A DNA stretch of 64,000 nt from Flavobacteriales bacterium (GTDB taxonomy: Bacteria; Bacteroidota; Bacteroidia; Flavobacteriales_F; PHOS-HE28). The translations under genes and the position numbers were made by a program. The notes beneath the pieces are model-generated. The model worked only from the letters and a program-made list of their open reading frames with translations, made no database searches and was not told the DNA's origin. The DNA lies in NCBI GenBank assembly GCA_023957375.1, contig JAMLHB010000002.1, positions 930,001-994,000 on the forward strand, read 5' to 3'. Of the stretch, positions 8,710 to 17,701 are shown piece by piece. The first letter of the stretch is position 1. Each line of letters starts with the position of its first letter.

Positions 8710-9606
8710 TCAAGTCTTCCGGTCTCGCAAGCGCACACGCACCCCGAAAAGCCACGCCCCGCCAAGCACGGTGCGGCTTCCCAAGGCGTTCCCGCCCAGT
8801 ACCAGCAGTTCCGGCCGGTATTCCAGGAAGAGGTCGGCATGCCGCAGGAAATCACCCCGCCGCGCAAGCCGGAAGCCCACCCCCATGGGCAGGAACCCGC
8901 TGGCCCAATAGCCCCCGCCATTGCGGAAGTCCTCTTCGTTGCACTGCATCTCCCACCGGTCATCGGGTGCACCAATGGACCACCCCGAACGATGCTCCAC
9001 GGTGGTGTGCGCATTCACCGCTGCACCGCCGCCAACGCCCACCCCGCCAAATAGGTTCCACCTGCTGTGCCCGTTGCCCAGGCGGAAGACCAGCGAAGCC
9101 TCAACGCCTACGCGCTCCATCCGGTAAGCGGCGCGGTAACTGTCCCAGGCGGTGCTGTCCACGATGTATTGCCCGCCGGTCTGCGAGGAGGTGAGCGTGT
9201 CATAGGGGAAGCCCGTTTTCCGGTGCAGCTCGAACGTTGACGGGTTCTCCAGCGCATAGTACGCCCCCAAGCGCAGCTCCGGCCCCGTGCGCTCCCCTCG
9301 CGCAAAAGGATGCAGCCCAACCAGGCACGCAAAGGCTGCTTCCGCCTCATCGCCCAAGGGGAATTCCGTGCCGGCATTCTTCCGGTAGCTGGCAAGGTCC
9401 TGCTGCCAAAGCTCCGATCCCGGCGCCAAGGCCCTTAGATCTGACAGAAAGAGGTCCAAACGGCCGTGCACCGGTGTTCCGCCGAGCAAGTAGGCCGAAC
9501 CCCACACCGCCCCGTTGCCGGTCGGCACCTCCGGCTGCTGTGCGCTGCACACGGACGCCACAGCAAGGATGGCAAGCATCAGCGATCCGTGGCGAAGCCC
9601 CGCCAT
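8710..9606 (-). CDS. Predicted outer-membrane beta-barrel protein
   Basis: The 298-residue protein has a signal peptide (residues 1-22, ending VCSA before QQPEV). Alternating hydrophobic/aromatic strands follow, including LRLGAYYAL, VGVEASLVFRLG, WNLFGGVGVGGGAAV, WASGFLPMGVGFRLARR, HADLFLEYRPELLV and a final GAWLFGVRVRLRDRKT, fitting a small barrel of 8-10 strands. No family could be named. Its ATG overlaps the asd stop by one base (TGATG), so the two are probably co-transcribed. The stop is only 5 bp from the convergent lspA stop. Confidence 0.7.
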   Translation of the reverse strand: MAGLRHGSLMLAILAVASVCSAQQPEVPTGNGAVWGSAYLLGGTPVHGRLDLFLSDLRALAPGSELWQQDLASYRKNAGTEFPLGDEAEAAFACLVGLHPFARGERTGPELRLGAYYALENPSTFELHRKTGFPYDTLTSSQTGGQYIVDSTAWDSYRAAYRMERVGVEASLVFRLGNGHSRWNLFGGVGVGGGAAVNAHTTVEHRSGWSIGAPDDRWEMQCNEEDFRNGGGYWASGFLPMGVGFRLARRGDFLRHADLFLEYRPELLVLGGNALGSRTVLGGAWLFGVRVRLRDRKT

Positions 9607-10631
9607 CAGCTTTGCAGTTTATGCTTCTCCCGCACCACGCCCAAGCGCACCAGCTCCTGGGCGATCTGCACGGCGTTGGTGGCCGCCCCCTTGCGCAGGT
9701 TGTCCGCCACCACCCACATATTCAGCGTATTCGCCTGGCTTTCATCCCTGCGCAGCCGCCCCACGAACACGGCATCCTTCCCATGTGCGTGCAGGGGCAT
9801 CGGGTAGGCGTCGGCGGAAGGATCGTCCACGACTTCCACGCCTGGCGCGGTGTCCAACAGCGCCCGCACGTCAGCCAGCTCGTACTCCTGCGCGAACTGC
9901 ACGTTCACCGATTCGCTGTGGCCCCCGGTCACCGGCACGCGCACTGCCGTGGCCGTCACGCGGATCGACGGGTCCAGGATCTTGTGCGTCTCGTTCACCA
10001 ACTTCATTTCCTCCTTGGTGTAGCCATTGTCCGTGAAATCGTCGCAACGCGCCAGCACGTTCTTGTCAATTGGGTACGGGTAGGCCTTTCCCCCTTCACG
10101 TCCGTTCCGCTCGTCCTCCATTTGCTGCATTGCTTTCAGGCCCGTGCCGGTCACACTTTGATACGTGCTCACCACCACGCGCTGCACCTGATAGCGCTTG
10201 TGCAGCGGAGCCAAGGCCATCACTAACTGGATGGTGCTGCAATTCGGGTTGGCGATGATGCCGCCCTTGCGAAAATCGGCCTTGGCCAGCAGCGCCCCGT
10301 TGATCTCCGGCACCACCAACAGCTTACCCGCGTCCATGCGCCAGGCACTGCTGTTATCGATGACGATGGTGCCAGCGGCGGCAAACTTCGGCGCCCATTC
10401 CAGCGAGGTGCCGCCACCGGCGGAGAACAAAGCGATGTCCGGCTTGGCCCGCACTGCTTGTTCCATGCCCACAACGGCAATGTCCCTGCCCCGAAAGTGG
10501 ACCATTTTGCCCACGCTCTTCTCCGAGGCCGCCGCGATCAGCTCTTCCACCTCGGCGCCCATGCGCTCCTCCAACACGTGCAGCATCACCCCGCCCACCA
10601 TGCCGGTGGCGCCAACTACGGCAATTCTCAT
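9606..10631 (-). CDS. asd: Aspartate-semialdehyde dehydrogenase
   Basis: Asd reduces aspartyl phosphate to aspartate semialdehyde with NADPH in lysine, methionine and threonine synthesis and for diaminopimelate. The 341-residue protein begins with the Rossmann motif VVGATGMVGG (residues 5-14). The active-site Cys131 sits in NPNCSTIQ, and a later GGHSESVN carries the conserved His. Length and motif order match the bacterial family. The start is the ATG at 10631, with a TAGTTTTG element 28 bp upstream. The downstream barrel gene overlaps by one base. Confidence 0.95.
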   Translation of the reverse strand: MRIAVVGATGMVGGVMLHVLEERMGAEVEELIAAASEKSVGKMVHFRGRDIAVVGMEQAVRAKPDIALFSAGGGTSLEWAPKFAAAGTIVIDNSSAWRMDAGKLLVVPEINGALLAKADFRKGGIIANPNCSTIQLVMALAPLHKRYQVQRVVVSTYQSVTGTGLKAMQQMEDERNGREGGKAYPYPIDKNVLARCDDFTDNGYTKEEMKLVNETHKILDPSIRVTATAVRVPVTGGHSESVNVQFAQEYELADVRALLDTAPGVEVVDDPSADAYPMPLHAHGKDAVFVGRLRRDESQANTLNMWVVADNLRKGAATNAVQIAQELVRLGVVREKHKLQS

Positions 10632-10658
10632 CCTTTGTGTGATCCGTTGTTACAGAAG

Positions 10659-10666
10659 CAAAACTA
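10659..10666 (-). promoter_or_regulatory. -7 element TAGTTTTG upstream of asd
   Basis: A full TAnnTTTG match 28 bp before the asd ATG. No convincing -33 TTTG 19-21 bp further upstream. Confidence 0.45.
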
Positions 10667-10693
10667 CTACCTTCCCCTCCTCTATCCGTCCAC

Positions 10694-13288
10694 ATGCACA
10701 GTCCATACCGGTTCCTGTTGTTTCTGCCGATCATGCTCCTGTACTGCGAAAGTGCCCGGGGCCAGTTCACCGATGACTTTGCGGACGGCAATTTCACGGC
10801 CGACCCCGCCTGGGCCGGCAACGATGCCTTCTTTACCGTGGACAATGGCATGCTGCGCTCAAACACCGGTACACTGGCGGCCGCCACCACGTATTACCTC
10901 AGTACGGCCTCTTCCCAGGCCGCCGGCCAGTGGGAGTTCTACTTCAACCTGAAGTTCGCCACCTCGGGTGCAAACTACGTGGACGTATACCTGATGAGCG
11001 ATGTGCAAGACCTCTCGGCACCGGCCAACGGCTACTTCGTGCGCATCGGGGAAACTGCGGACCACGTGACCTTGAACAAAATGGCCGCTGGCTCGCCCAG
11101 TACCTTGGTGGCCAGCCCGGACGGCATCGTGAACAGCAGCACGGACAATCCCTTCCGCATCAAGGTGACGCGGGACGCGGCGAACAACTGGACCCTCCAT
11201 TACGATGACGGTGTCACGGGCAACTACGTAAGCGCGGGCAATGCCACGGATGCCAGCATCACCTCCAGTGCGTGGTTCGGCATCCGGATCACGCAGAGCA
11301 CCGCAGCCACGGCCGTGAACAACCACTTCTTTGATGATTTCTACGTGGGGCCCATTGTGCAGGACACCACGCCACCGTCCATCGCGTCGGCCACGATCAT
11401 TGACGAGCTGCACGTGGACCTGCTGTTCAACGAAGCCGTGGAGCAATCCTCGGCGGAATCCATCGTCAATTACGGCCTGATCCCGTTCAACGGCATTGCG
11501 GCGGCGAGCTTGGACGGCATGAACCCGGCGTTGGTGCACCTGACGCTCAATGGACCCATGGCCAACCTGAACACGTACACGCTCACCGTGAACGGCGTGG
11601 AAGACCTGGCCGGCAACGCCATCAGCAACGGACAGGTGCAATTCACCTACACGGTATTTTCCACAGCACAGCCCGGCGACGTGGTGATCAACGAACTGAT
11701 GCCGGACCCGGACCCGCCAGTGGGCCTGCCCAACGCCGAATACGTGGAGCTCTTCAACGCCACTGCGGACCGGGCCTTCGACCTCACGGGCTGGAAGATC
11801 ACCGACGGCAGTTCCACCGGTACGCTGCCAGCGGCACAGTTGCCTCCCGGTGGTTTCGTGATCCTTACCAGCACCGCCAACGCCGCGTTGTTCAACGGCT
11901 TCGGCACCGTGCTCGGCGTGCCGTCGTTCCCGTCGCTGAACAACGACGGCGACCCCATGCAACTGTGGGATGCGTCGAATATGGCGATCGACGCGGTAAC
12001 CTATTCATCCGGCTGGTACAACGATGCCGTGAAGGCCAACGGCGGCTGGAGCCTGGAGCGCAAGGACCCTTTCACGCCTTGTTCCAGCGCGGCCAATTGG
12101 ACGGCCTCCACGGCGGCAACGGGCGGCACGCCCGGTGGGCAGAACAGCGTGTTCGCGATCCTGCAGGACACCGTGCCGCCCTTGCTGGTCCAGGCCTTCG
12201 TCCTGGATAGCGTCACGTTGGACCTGCTCTTCAACGAACCGATGGACCAGGCCGGCTTGCTCTCGGGAACGTATTCCATCGACCCCGTGTTGGGCATCGC
12301 CAACATCGCTGTCGTGGCGCCCGATCGTGTGCGCCTCACGCTGTCGGCACCACTGATCGAGGGCGTGGTCCACACGGTAACGGCAACGGACGTGAGTGAT
12401 TGCCCGGGCAACCCGATCGGTGCGGGCAACACGGCCACCTTCGCACTGCCACAGCCCATCTCCAAGGGTGATGTAGTGATCAACGAGGTGCTGTACGACC
12501 CGCGCGGAAGCGGTAGCGACTTTGTGGAACTGTACAACCGTTCACAAAAGGTGGTCAGCCTGGCGGGGCTCAAGTTTGCCAACGGTTCGGGCAGCGTGCA
12601 GCCCATCACCCCGGATGCGTACCTGCTGCGCCCGGGCCAGTATGTGGCCGTGGCCACCAACGTGTCCAATGTGCTCACCAACTACCCGCTGGGCCGTGCG
12701 GACCGCATGCTGCAGGCCACGCTGCCCAGCTACAACAACGGCAGCGGAACGGTGATCTTCCTTGGCGCCGCAGGTGACACGCTCGACCTCTTCAACTACA
12801 GCGATGCCCTGCATTTCGCGCTGCTGAAAAGCGTGGACGGCGTAAGCCTGGAACGTGTGGACCCCGATCGGCCCACAGCCGACAACAGCAACTGGCACAG
12901 CGCGGCAGCCGACGTGAACTTCGCCACGCCGGGCTACCAAAACTCGCAGTACGCACCAGCCCCTGCGGCTCGCGGTGAGATCACCATCGACCCGGCCATC
13001 TTCTCCCCGGACAACGATGGCTACCAGGATCTGCTCACCATTGTGTACCGGTTTGATGAGCCCGGCTTTGTAGCCACCATGAAGGTGTTCGACATCGCAG
13101 GACGCGAGGTGCGCACCTTGATGAACAACGTACTATTGGGCACCAGCGGCGCCGTTTCCTGGGACGGCCTGATGGACGGCCATGAGCTGGCGCGCATCGG
13201 GCCGTACATTCTCTACATGGAAGCGTACGATCTGGCCGGCAACGTGGAAAAGTTCCGTAAGACGGTGGTGCTGGCGCACCGCTTGTGA
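10694..13288 (+). CDS. Large secreted protein with lamin-tail, Ig-like and FlgD-like domains
   Basis: The 864-residue protein has a signal peptide (residues 1-23, ending ESARG before QFTDDF). In order: a concanavalin-like N-domain (about 25-215), a Big_5-type Ig-like segment (about 225-320), a first lamin-tail domain from about 328 (DVVINELMPDPDP), a second Ig-like segment (about 490-585), a second lamin-tail domain from about 592 (DVVINEVLYDP), and a C-terminal FlgD-like Ig domain (about 760-864; FSPDNDGYQD, then VKVFDIAGREVRTL-like). This architecture is common in T9SS-bearing Bacteroidota cell-surface proteins, although the tail here is of the FlgD-like kind. Function unknown; probably surface attachment or structural. 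Confidence 0.85.
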   Translation: MHSPYRFLLFLPIMLLYCESARGQFTDDFADGNFTADPAWAGNDAFFTVDNGMLRSNTGTLAAATTYYLSTASSQAAGQWEFYFNLKFATSGANYVDVYLMSDVQDLSAPANGYFVRIGETADHVTLNKMAAGSPSTLVASPDGIVNSSTDNPFRIKVTRDAANNWTLHYDDGVTGNYVSAGNATDASITSSAWFGIRITQSTAATAVNNHFFDDFYVGPIVQDTTPPSIASATIIDELHVDLLFNEAVEQSSAESIVNYGLIPFNGIAAASLDGMNPALVHLTLNGPMANLNTYTLTVNGVEDLAGNAISNGQVQFTYTVFSTAQPGDVVINELMPDPDPPVGLPNAEYVELFNATADRAFDLTGWKITDGSSTGTLPAAQLPPGGFVILTSTANAALFNGFGTVLGVPSFPSLNNDGDPMQLWDASNMAIDAVTYSSGWYNDAVKANGGWSLERKDPFTPCSSAANWTASTAATGGTPGGQNSVFAILQDTVPPLLVQAFVLDSVTLDLLFNEPMDQAGLLSGTYSIDPVLGIANIAVVAPDRVRLTLSAPLIEGVVHTVTATDVSDCPGNPIGAGNTATFALPQPISKGDVVINEVLYDPRGSGSDFVELYNRSQKVVSLAGLKFANGSGSVQPITPDAYLLRPGQYVAVATNVSNVLTNYPLGRADRMLQATLPSYNNGSGTVIFLGAAGDTLDLFNYSDALHFALLKSVDGVSLERVDPDRPTADNSNWHSAAADVNFATPGYQNSQYAPAPAARGEITIDPAIFSPDNDGYQDLLTIVYRFDEPGFVATMKVFDIAGREVRTLMNNVLLGTSGAVSWDGLMDGHELARIGPYILYMEAYDLAGNVEKFRKTVVLAHRL

Positions 13289-13337
13289 GGGGGATGCCGA
13301 AAGAGCGCCGACGCCTGCCGTGGGGCGCGACCTGGTA

Positions 13338-13721
13338 CTACGGTGCTGCCTTCACCACCACCGTTTCCTCGTTGGTCTGCTCCTCCTCAATGCGGATGAT
13401 GCCTTCCCCGGAGAGGGAATCTCTTTTCGCCAGGATGTTCAACACGGCAAACCCAGCCTGGCCCCGCTTGTAGAACTCCGAGTAATCGAAGGTCACTTTG
13501 CCGTCCGAGGAGGTGGTTCCCTCCTTTGTCAGGCGGGTGAAATCTGCTTGGAGCGGCACGCTGGGATTGGCGAAAAGCTTCACATAAGCGCCCCCCACCA
13601 CAGCCCCGGCCGTGTCAAGCACGGTAATGGTGGCCTTGGTGTCCTTCTCCTTGTTGCAGGAACCCAGGCCGGCGCCGAGGAGGATGAGCAGCACAGCAGC
13701 AAGAATGGCCTTCAAAGGCAT
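13338..13721 (-). CDS. Small lipoprotein with an Ig/carboxypeptidase-regulatory-like fold
   Basis: The 127-residue protein has a lipobox ending in LGSC (Cys22), followed by NKEKD. Residues about 30-85 (ATITVLDTAGAVVGGAYVKLF, then TTSSDGKVTFDY) look like a single beta-sandwich of the type found in carboxypeptidase regulatory-like or invasin-like repeats, where a secreted factor is varied by one loop. It is probably anchored in a membrane facing the periplasm or the surface. No specific function can be given. Convergent with the gene ending at 13288, 50 bp away. Confidence 0.72.
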   Translation of the reverse strand: MPLKAILAAVLLILLGAGLGSCNKEKDTKATITVLDTAGAVVGGAYVKLFANPSVPLQADFTRLTKEGTTSSDGKVTFDYSEFYKRGQAGFAVLNILAKRDSLSGEGIIRIEEEQTNEETVVVKAAP

Positions 13722-13737
13722 GGGCGGTCGTGTTGGT

Positions 13738-13745
13738 TACTTTTG
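13738..13745 (+). promoter_or_regulatory. -7 element TACTTTTG for the cyclophilin-pheS run
   Basis: Full TAnnTTTG match 35 bp before the ATG at 13780, in the divergent gap with the minus-strand lipoprotein. No clear -33 box. Confidence 0.45.
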
Positions 13746-13779
13746 TCCGCTTCGCCTGATTTGGCGATTTCGGGCGTGA

Positions 13780-14517
13780 ATGAAGCCAAAAATACAACAC
13801 CAAGCGATGCACAGGCAATTCCTGCCCCGCTACTTCATGCTGGCCGGGGTTTTGATCGCTTGCCTGCCAGCCGCGATCGCACAGGTTGCCGCCAAGCCGG
13901 TCCGTCATTGGGTGGAGATCAATACCACGGCCGGGCGCATGGTGGTGGAGCTGTACAACGAGACCCCGCTGCACCGGGACAACTTCCTGAAGCTGGCCCG
14001 TGAACACTATTATGACAGCACCCTGTTCCACCGGGTGATCAACGGCTTCATGATCCAAGGCGGCGATCCGGACAGCCGCAAGGCGGACGACCGCGGCGTG
14101 CAACTGGGCAACGGCGGCCCTGGCTATACCATCCCGCCGGAATTCCGCACCGGCCTCTTCCACCGCAAGGGCGCCTTGGCAGCCGCGCGTGAAGGCGACG
14201 ACGTGAACCCTAAAAAGGAGAGCAGCGGAAGCCAGTTCTACCTGGTCCAAGGCCGTATATGGCCGCCCGCCGACCTGGCACGGCTGCAGGATCGCCAGAA
14301 CAGCATGCGCCCGGACAGCGCCGCCATCCACTACACGCCGGCCCAGGTGGAAACGTACGGAAGCACCGGCGGAACCCCGCACCTGGACGGCAATTACACC
14401 GTTTTCGGCCAATTGGTGGAAGGCATGGACGTGCTGGACCGCATTGCCGCCCAACCTTGCGACGTGCAGGACCGACCTTTGAGCGATGTGCGGATGTGGA
14501 TGCGGGTGATCAAATGA
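13780..14517 (+). CDS. Exported cyclophilin-type peptidyl-prolyl isomerase
   Basis: The 245-residue protein has an N-terminal signal sequence (hydrophobic core MLAGVLIACLPAAIAQ, residues 20-35); a second start at 13807 would give a tighter n-region. Residues about 44-240 are the cyclophilin domain: MVVELYNETPLHRDNF, FHRVINGFMIQGGDP with the catalytic Arg, and GSQFYLVQG with the conserved Gln. An insert between residues about 125 and 145 (AAAREGDDVNPKKES) is family-typical for Bacteroidota. It would catalyse proline isomerisation in the periplasm. The stop overlaps the pheS start by 4 bp. Confidence 0.9.
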   Translation: MKPKIQHQAMHRQFLPRYFMLAGVLIACLPAAIAQVAAKPVRHWVEINTTAGRMVVELYNETPLHRDNFLKLAREHYYDSTLFHRVINGFMIQGGDPDSRKADDRGVQLGNGGPGYTIPPEFRTGLFHRKGALAAAREGDDVNPKKESSGSQFYLVQGRIWPPADLARLQDRQNSMRPDSAAIHYTPAQVETYGSTGGTPHLDGNYTVFGQLVEGMDVLDRIAAQPCDVQDRPLSDVRMWMRVIK

Positions 14518-15554
14518 GCTTGAAAGAACGCATCGAAGCCGCAGAGGCGGAAATCGCCTTGGCACAGGCCACCACCACCGATGCCGTGGAGGCCTTTCGC
14601 GTGGCCATGCTCGGCCGCAATGGGAAGGTGACCGCTCTCTTGGACGAGCTGAAGCTGGTTCCCCCGGAAGAGAAGCGCCTTTGGGGCCAACGCCTCAATC
14701 AGCTGAAGAACGCGGCCCGCACCCGCTGGGAAGAACTGAAGGCCGCTGCGGAGGCGGGAACCGCAAGCCTTGCCGGAACCGCTGTTGACGTTACCCGGCC
14801 GGCACTGGCGGAACCATCGGGCAGCCTGCATCCCATCAGCATCGTGCGCCAGCGGATCACGGACATCTTCGCGCGCATCGGCTACACCGTTAGCCAAGGG
14901 CCCGAGGTGGAGGATGACCGCCACAATTTCGGAGCGCTCAATTTCCCGCCGGAACACCCCGCCCGGGACATGCAGGACACCTTTTTCGTGGACGGCCCCG
15001 GTGAACTGGCCTTGCGCACGCACACCAGCAGTGTGCAGGTGCGCGTGATGGAAAGCGGGAAGCCGCCCTTCCGCACCATCAGCCCGGGCAGGGTGTACCG
15101 CAACGAAGCCATCAGTGCCCGCGCCCACTGCATGTTCCACCAAGTAGAGGGCCTTTACGTGGACAAGGGGGTCAGCTTTGCCGAACTGAAGGGCACGTTG
15201 GACCACTTCGCCAAGAGCATGTTCGGGCCGGAGGTGAAGATCCGCCTGCGGCCCAGCTATTTCCCGTTCACCGAACCCAGTGCCGAGGTGGACATGAGCT
15301 GTACCATCTGCGGCGGCAAGGGCTGCACCGTATGCAAGCACAGCGGCTGGGTGGAGATCATGGGCTGCGGCATGGTGGACCCTGCGGTGCTCGCTAATTG
15401 CGGCATCGACCCTGAGGAGTATAGCGGGTTCGCCTTCGGCATGGGCGTGGAGCGCATCGCGCAACTGCTTTATCGCGTGCCCGACCTCCGCTTGTACTGG
15501 GAGAACGACGTGCGGTTCCTGAACCAGTTTTCGGACGGTGCCTTCCGGGGGTAA
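14514..15554 (+). CDS. pheS: Phenylalanyl-tRNA synthetase alpha subunit
   Basis: PheS charges tRNA-Phe together with PheT, which is not in this window. The 346-residue frame starts at the ATG at 14514, overlapping the cyclophilin stop; the open frame extends further upstream but without homology. The N-terminal coiled coil (residues 1-85) binds tRNA. Class II motifs follow: FRTISPGRVYRNEA (motif 2) and FAFGMGVERIAQLLY near the end (motif 3). Cys pairs in MSCTICGGKGCTVCKHSG form the insert seen in many bacterial PheS. Length equals the family norm. Confidence 0.96.
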   Translation: MSLKERIEAAEAEIALAQATTTDAVEAFRVAMLGRNGKVTALLDELKLVPPEEKRLWGQRLNQLKNAARTRWEELKAAAEAGTASLAGTAVDVTRPALAEPSGSLHPISIVRQRITDIFARIGYTVSQGPEVEDDRHNFGALNFPPEHPARDMQDTFFVDGPGELALRTHTSSVQVRVMESGKPPFRTISPGRVYRNEAISARAHCMFHQVEGLYVDKGVSFAELKGTLDHFAKSMFGPEVKIRLRPSYFPFTEPSAEVDMSCTICGGKGCTVCKHSGWVEIMGCGMVDPAVLANCGIDPEEYSGFAFGMGVERIAQLLYRVPDLRLYWENDVRFLNQFSDGAFRG

Positions 15555-15564
15555 AACCAGCGGC

Positions 15565-16839
15565 ATGGCGGAAATAACACGCACTGGTGCATGCATCATC
15601 GGTGCAGGACCCGGCGGTTGTGCCGCAGCGCTGCAATTGGCCAAGCACGGTGTGGACACGCTGCTGATCGACAAAGCGAAGTTCCCCCGGGACAAGGTGT
15701 GCGGCGATGCGCTGAGCGGGAAGGTGGTGCGGGCACTTGAACGCCTGGACCCGGCACTGGCCGTGGAATTGCGCGGCCACGCCGCCCTGATGCCGAGCTG
15801 GGGCGTCACCTTCACGGCGCCCAATGGAAGTTCGCTCCGCGTACCCTTCAGCCGCGCAACCGGCGTGGGTGATGCACCTGGCGCCATTCTGCCGCGCATG
15901 GATTTCGACCACTTCATGCTCGGTGCTGTAAAGCGCACAGGACGGGTGCGCATGCTGGAAGGGGTGCAGGCAAAAGCCTTCCACCGCACAGGCTGGGGAT
16001 GGGAAGTTTCCGTGGCAAATGCCCGGTCAACCCCGCGAACCACGAACAACGTTGCCCCCCCTTCCATCCACTGCCAACTTCTGATCGATGCCTCCGGCGC
16101 CAACTCTGTCTTCTCCAAGCAAGTGGCAGGCCTTCCCATGGTGCCGCGCCACCACTGCGCCGGGGTGCGGGCCTACTACACCGGGGTCACGGGCATGGAC
16201 CCGCAGGGCTTCATCGAACTGATCTTCCTGCAGGAACTGCTTCCCGGCTACCTGTGGATCTTCCCCTTGCCCGGTGGGCGGGCCAACGTGGGCCTGGGGC
16301 TTCGCAGCGACCACGTGCGCAAGCACCGGGTGGACCTCAAGAAGCTGCTTCGGGAAACACTTGCCGGGCACCCGCAACTGCGCGACCGGTTCGCGAATGC
16401 CCGGGCGGAGGGACCGCTGCAGGGCATGGGCCTGCCCTTGGCCAGCAAGCGCTGGCCCATCAGCGGCGACGGCTACCTGCTCGTGGGCGATGCAGCCCAC
16501 CTGATCGATCCCTTCACCGGCGAAGGGATCAGCCACGCCATGATCAGCGGGATGCACGCCGCGGATGTTGCCTCCGATATGATCCGTTCGGGCAATGTTT
16601 CAGCAAGTGCGGCCAGCACATACGACGCACGCGTATGGAAGCGCTTAGGCAAGGAGCTGGCCATCAGCACGCGCCTGCAACAATTAGCCGCATGGCCACG
16701 CCTGTTCAACTTCGTGGTGGGCAAGGCCGCCAACAATCCCGCCTTGGCGGACACCATCAGCAGCATGTTCAACAACCTGGACCTGCGGGAGCAGTTGAAG
16801 AAGCCTGGGTTCTACCTGAGGTTGCTACTGGGCAACTAG
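15565..16839 (+). CDS. Geranylgeranyl-reductase-family FAD oxidoreductase
   Basis: The 424-residue flavoprotein starts at the ATG at 15565, since the FAD motif (GAGPGGCAAA, residues about 12-21) follows directly. A VCGDALSG motif at about 48-55 and GDAAHLIDPFTGEGI at about 309-323 are the typical second and third FAD-contact motifs of the geranylgeranyl reductase / monooxygenase-like group. A Thr/Asn-rich loop about residues 153-168 (RSTPRTTNNVAPPS) interrupts the usual strand. In Bacteroidota such enzymes reduce isoprenoid double bonds or act in menaquinone or lipid routes; the substrate is not visible here. Convergent with the methyltransferase, 11 bp apart. Confidence 0.85.
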   Translation: MAEITRTGACIIGAGPGGCAAALQLAKHGVDTLLIDKAKFPRDKVCGDALSGKVVRALERLDPALAVELRGHAALMPSWGVTFTAPNGSSLRVPFSRATGVGDAPGAILPRMDFDHFMLGAVKRTGRVRMLEGVQAKAFHRTGWGWEVSVANARSTPRTTNNVAPPSIHCQLLIDASGANSVFSKQVAGLPMVPRHHCAGVRAYYTGVTGMDPQGFIELIFLQELLPGYLWIFPLPGGRANVGLGLRSDHVRKHRVDLKKLLRETLAGHPQLRDRFANARAEGPLQGMGLPLASKRWPISGDGYLLVGDAAHLIDPFTGEGISHAMISGMHAADVASDMIRSGNVSASAASTYDARVWKRLGKELAISTRLQQLAAWPRLFNFVVGKAANNPALADTISSMFNNLDLREQLKKPGFYLRLLLGN

Positions 16840-16850
16840 CGCCTTGCGGC

Positions 16851-17594
16851 CTATCCGGCTTTCCGGGCCACGGCCATCCAGTTCCATGGCAGGGGCGGGG
16901 CCATATTGTACGGGGCTTCCTCCAAAGCGAAGGACCACGGGTAATCAATCTTCTTGATGTCGGGCGCCTCCATGCCGTGCTGCAGCAGCAGGTCGGCCAG
17001 CTCCTCCTTGATGAAGTGCTTGGTCGGTGTGCCGCCAGCGACCACAATGCCCATGTCCAAGCGGGTGGTGTCACGCCCCGCCTTGCGCTGGGCCACGGCG
17101 GGCTTCATTCCTTTGGATTCATACAGCTGTACCAGCCGGTGGCTCGCATACAGGGCGGATTCCAGCGCGGGTACCACCAGCAGCAGGTGGCCCCCGGGTT
17201 TCACCGTGGCACACAGGTTGGCCAGCATGGTCTGGCGTTTGGTGCGCGGGGCTGTTAGCAGCACGTTGATGCAGAGCGCGAAATCCACCGGCCGGAAGGG
17301 TAGTGGTTGGGCCAAGTCTGCATGGTGGTAGCGCACATTGCCGTACGGGGCGTTCAGCCGCTCAGCCCGGGCTATGCAGCGGCTGGAGATGTCGGCGGCA
17401 TGCACGGTGCCGAAGTTTTCCGCCAGCAGGGCGATGGTGCGCCCGATCCCGCACCCGATGTCGCCTGCGGTGCCGGCAGGGTTCGCGTGCTTCTTCACGC
17501 ACTGCGCGATGCGCTTGCGCCGATCGTGCTTGGGCACGCTCAGGATCTCCTGCTCGAACGTGGCCGCCACATCATCCCAGTCTGCTTCGTCCAT
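16851..17594 (-). CDS. Class I SAM-dependent methyltransferase
   Basis: The 247-residue protein has motif I at residues 44-53 (GDIGCGIGRT), an acidic motif II region (HAADIS at about 66-71), motif III near ADLAQPLPF, and CINVLLTAP. The fold is therefore a class I methyltransferase. The substrate cannot be read from the sequence; the C-terminal half (about 140-247) is not of a familiar subfamily. It stands alone between a convergent flavoprotein and pyk, with 103 bp to the latter. The start is the ATG at 17594. Confidence 0.85.
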   Translation of the reverse strand: MDEADWDDVAATFEQEILSVPKHDRRKRIAQCVKKHANPAGTAGDIGCGIGRTIALLAENFGTVHAADISSRCIARAERLNAPYGNVRYHHADLAQPLPFRPVDFALCINVLLTAPRTKRQTMLANLCATVKPGGHLLLVVPALESALYASHRLVQLYESKGMKPAVAQRKAGRDTTRLDMGIVVAGGTPTKHFIKEELADLLLQHGMEAPDIKKIDYPWSFALEEAPYNMAPPLPWNWMAVARKAG

Positions 17595-17682
17595 CTGCGC
17601 CGAAGGTCGGCATCGCGACCGGGATGGCGCAGAAATAGGCTTCGCAGCCCATTATTCCACGATAGGCCTGTATGGTCGGGCC

Positions 17683-17701
17683 GTGAGGCGCCCCGCCTCA
17701 C
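17683..17701 (-). terminator. Hairpin at the pyk stop codon
   Basis: Perfect 8-bp arms (GTGAGGCG / CGCCTCAC) with a 3-nt loop. The stem includes the pyk stop codon. There is no U-run, so termination would be weak or assisted. Confidence 0.4.

Noticed and set aside
16025..16070. ACGAACCACGAAC-like word within the flavoprotein gene, similar to the IR1 hairpin unit
   Set aside because: The reading frame is intact and the similarity is only about a dozen bases, so I do not call a repeat insertion.
14394..16139. Minus-strand frame of 581 codons
   Set aside because: Antisense to pheS and the flavoprotein; no similarity.
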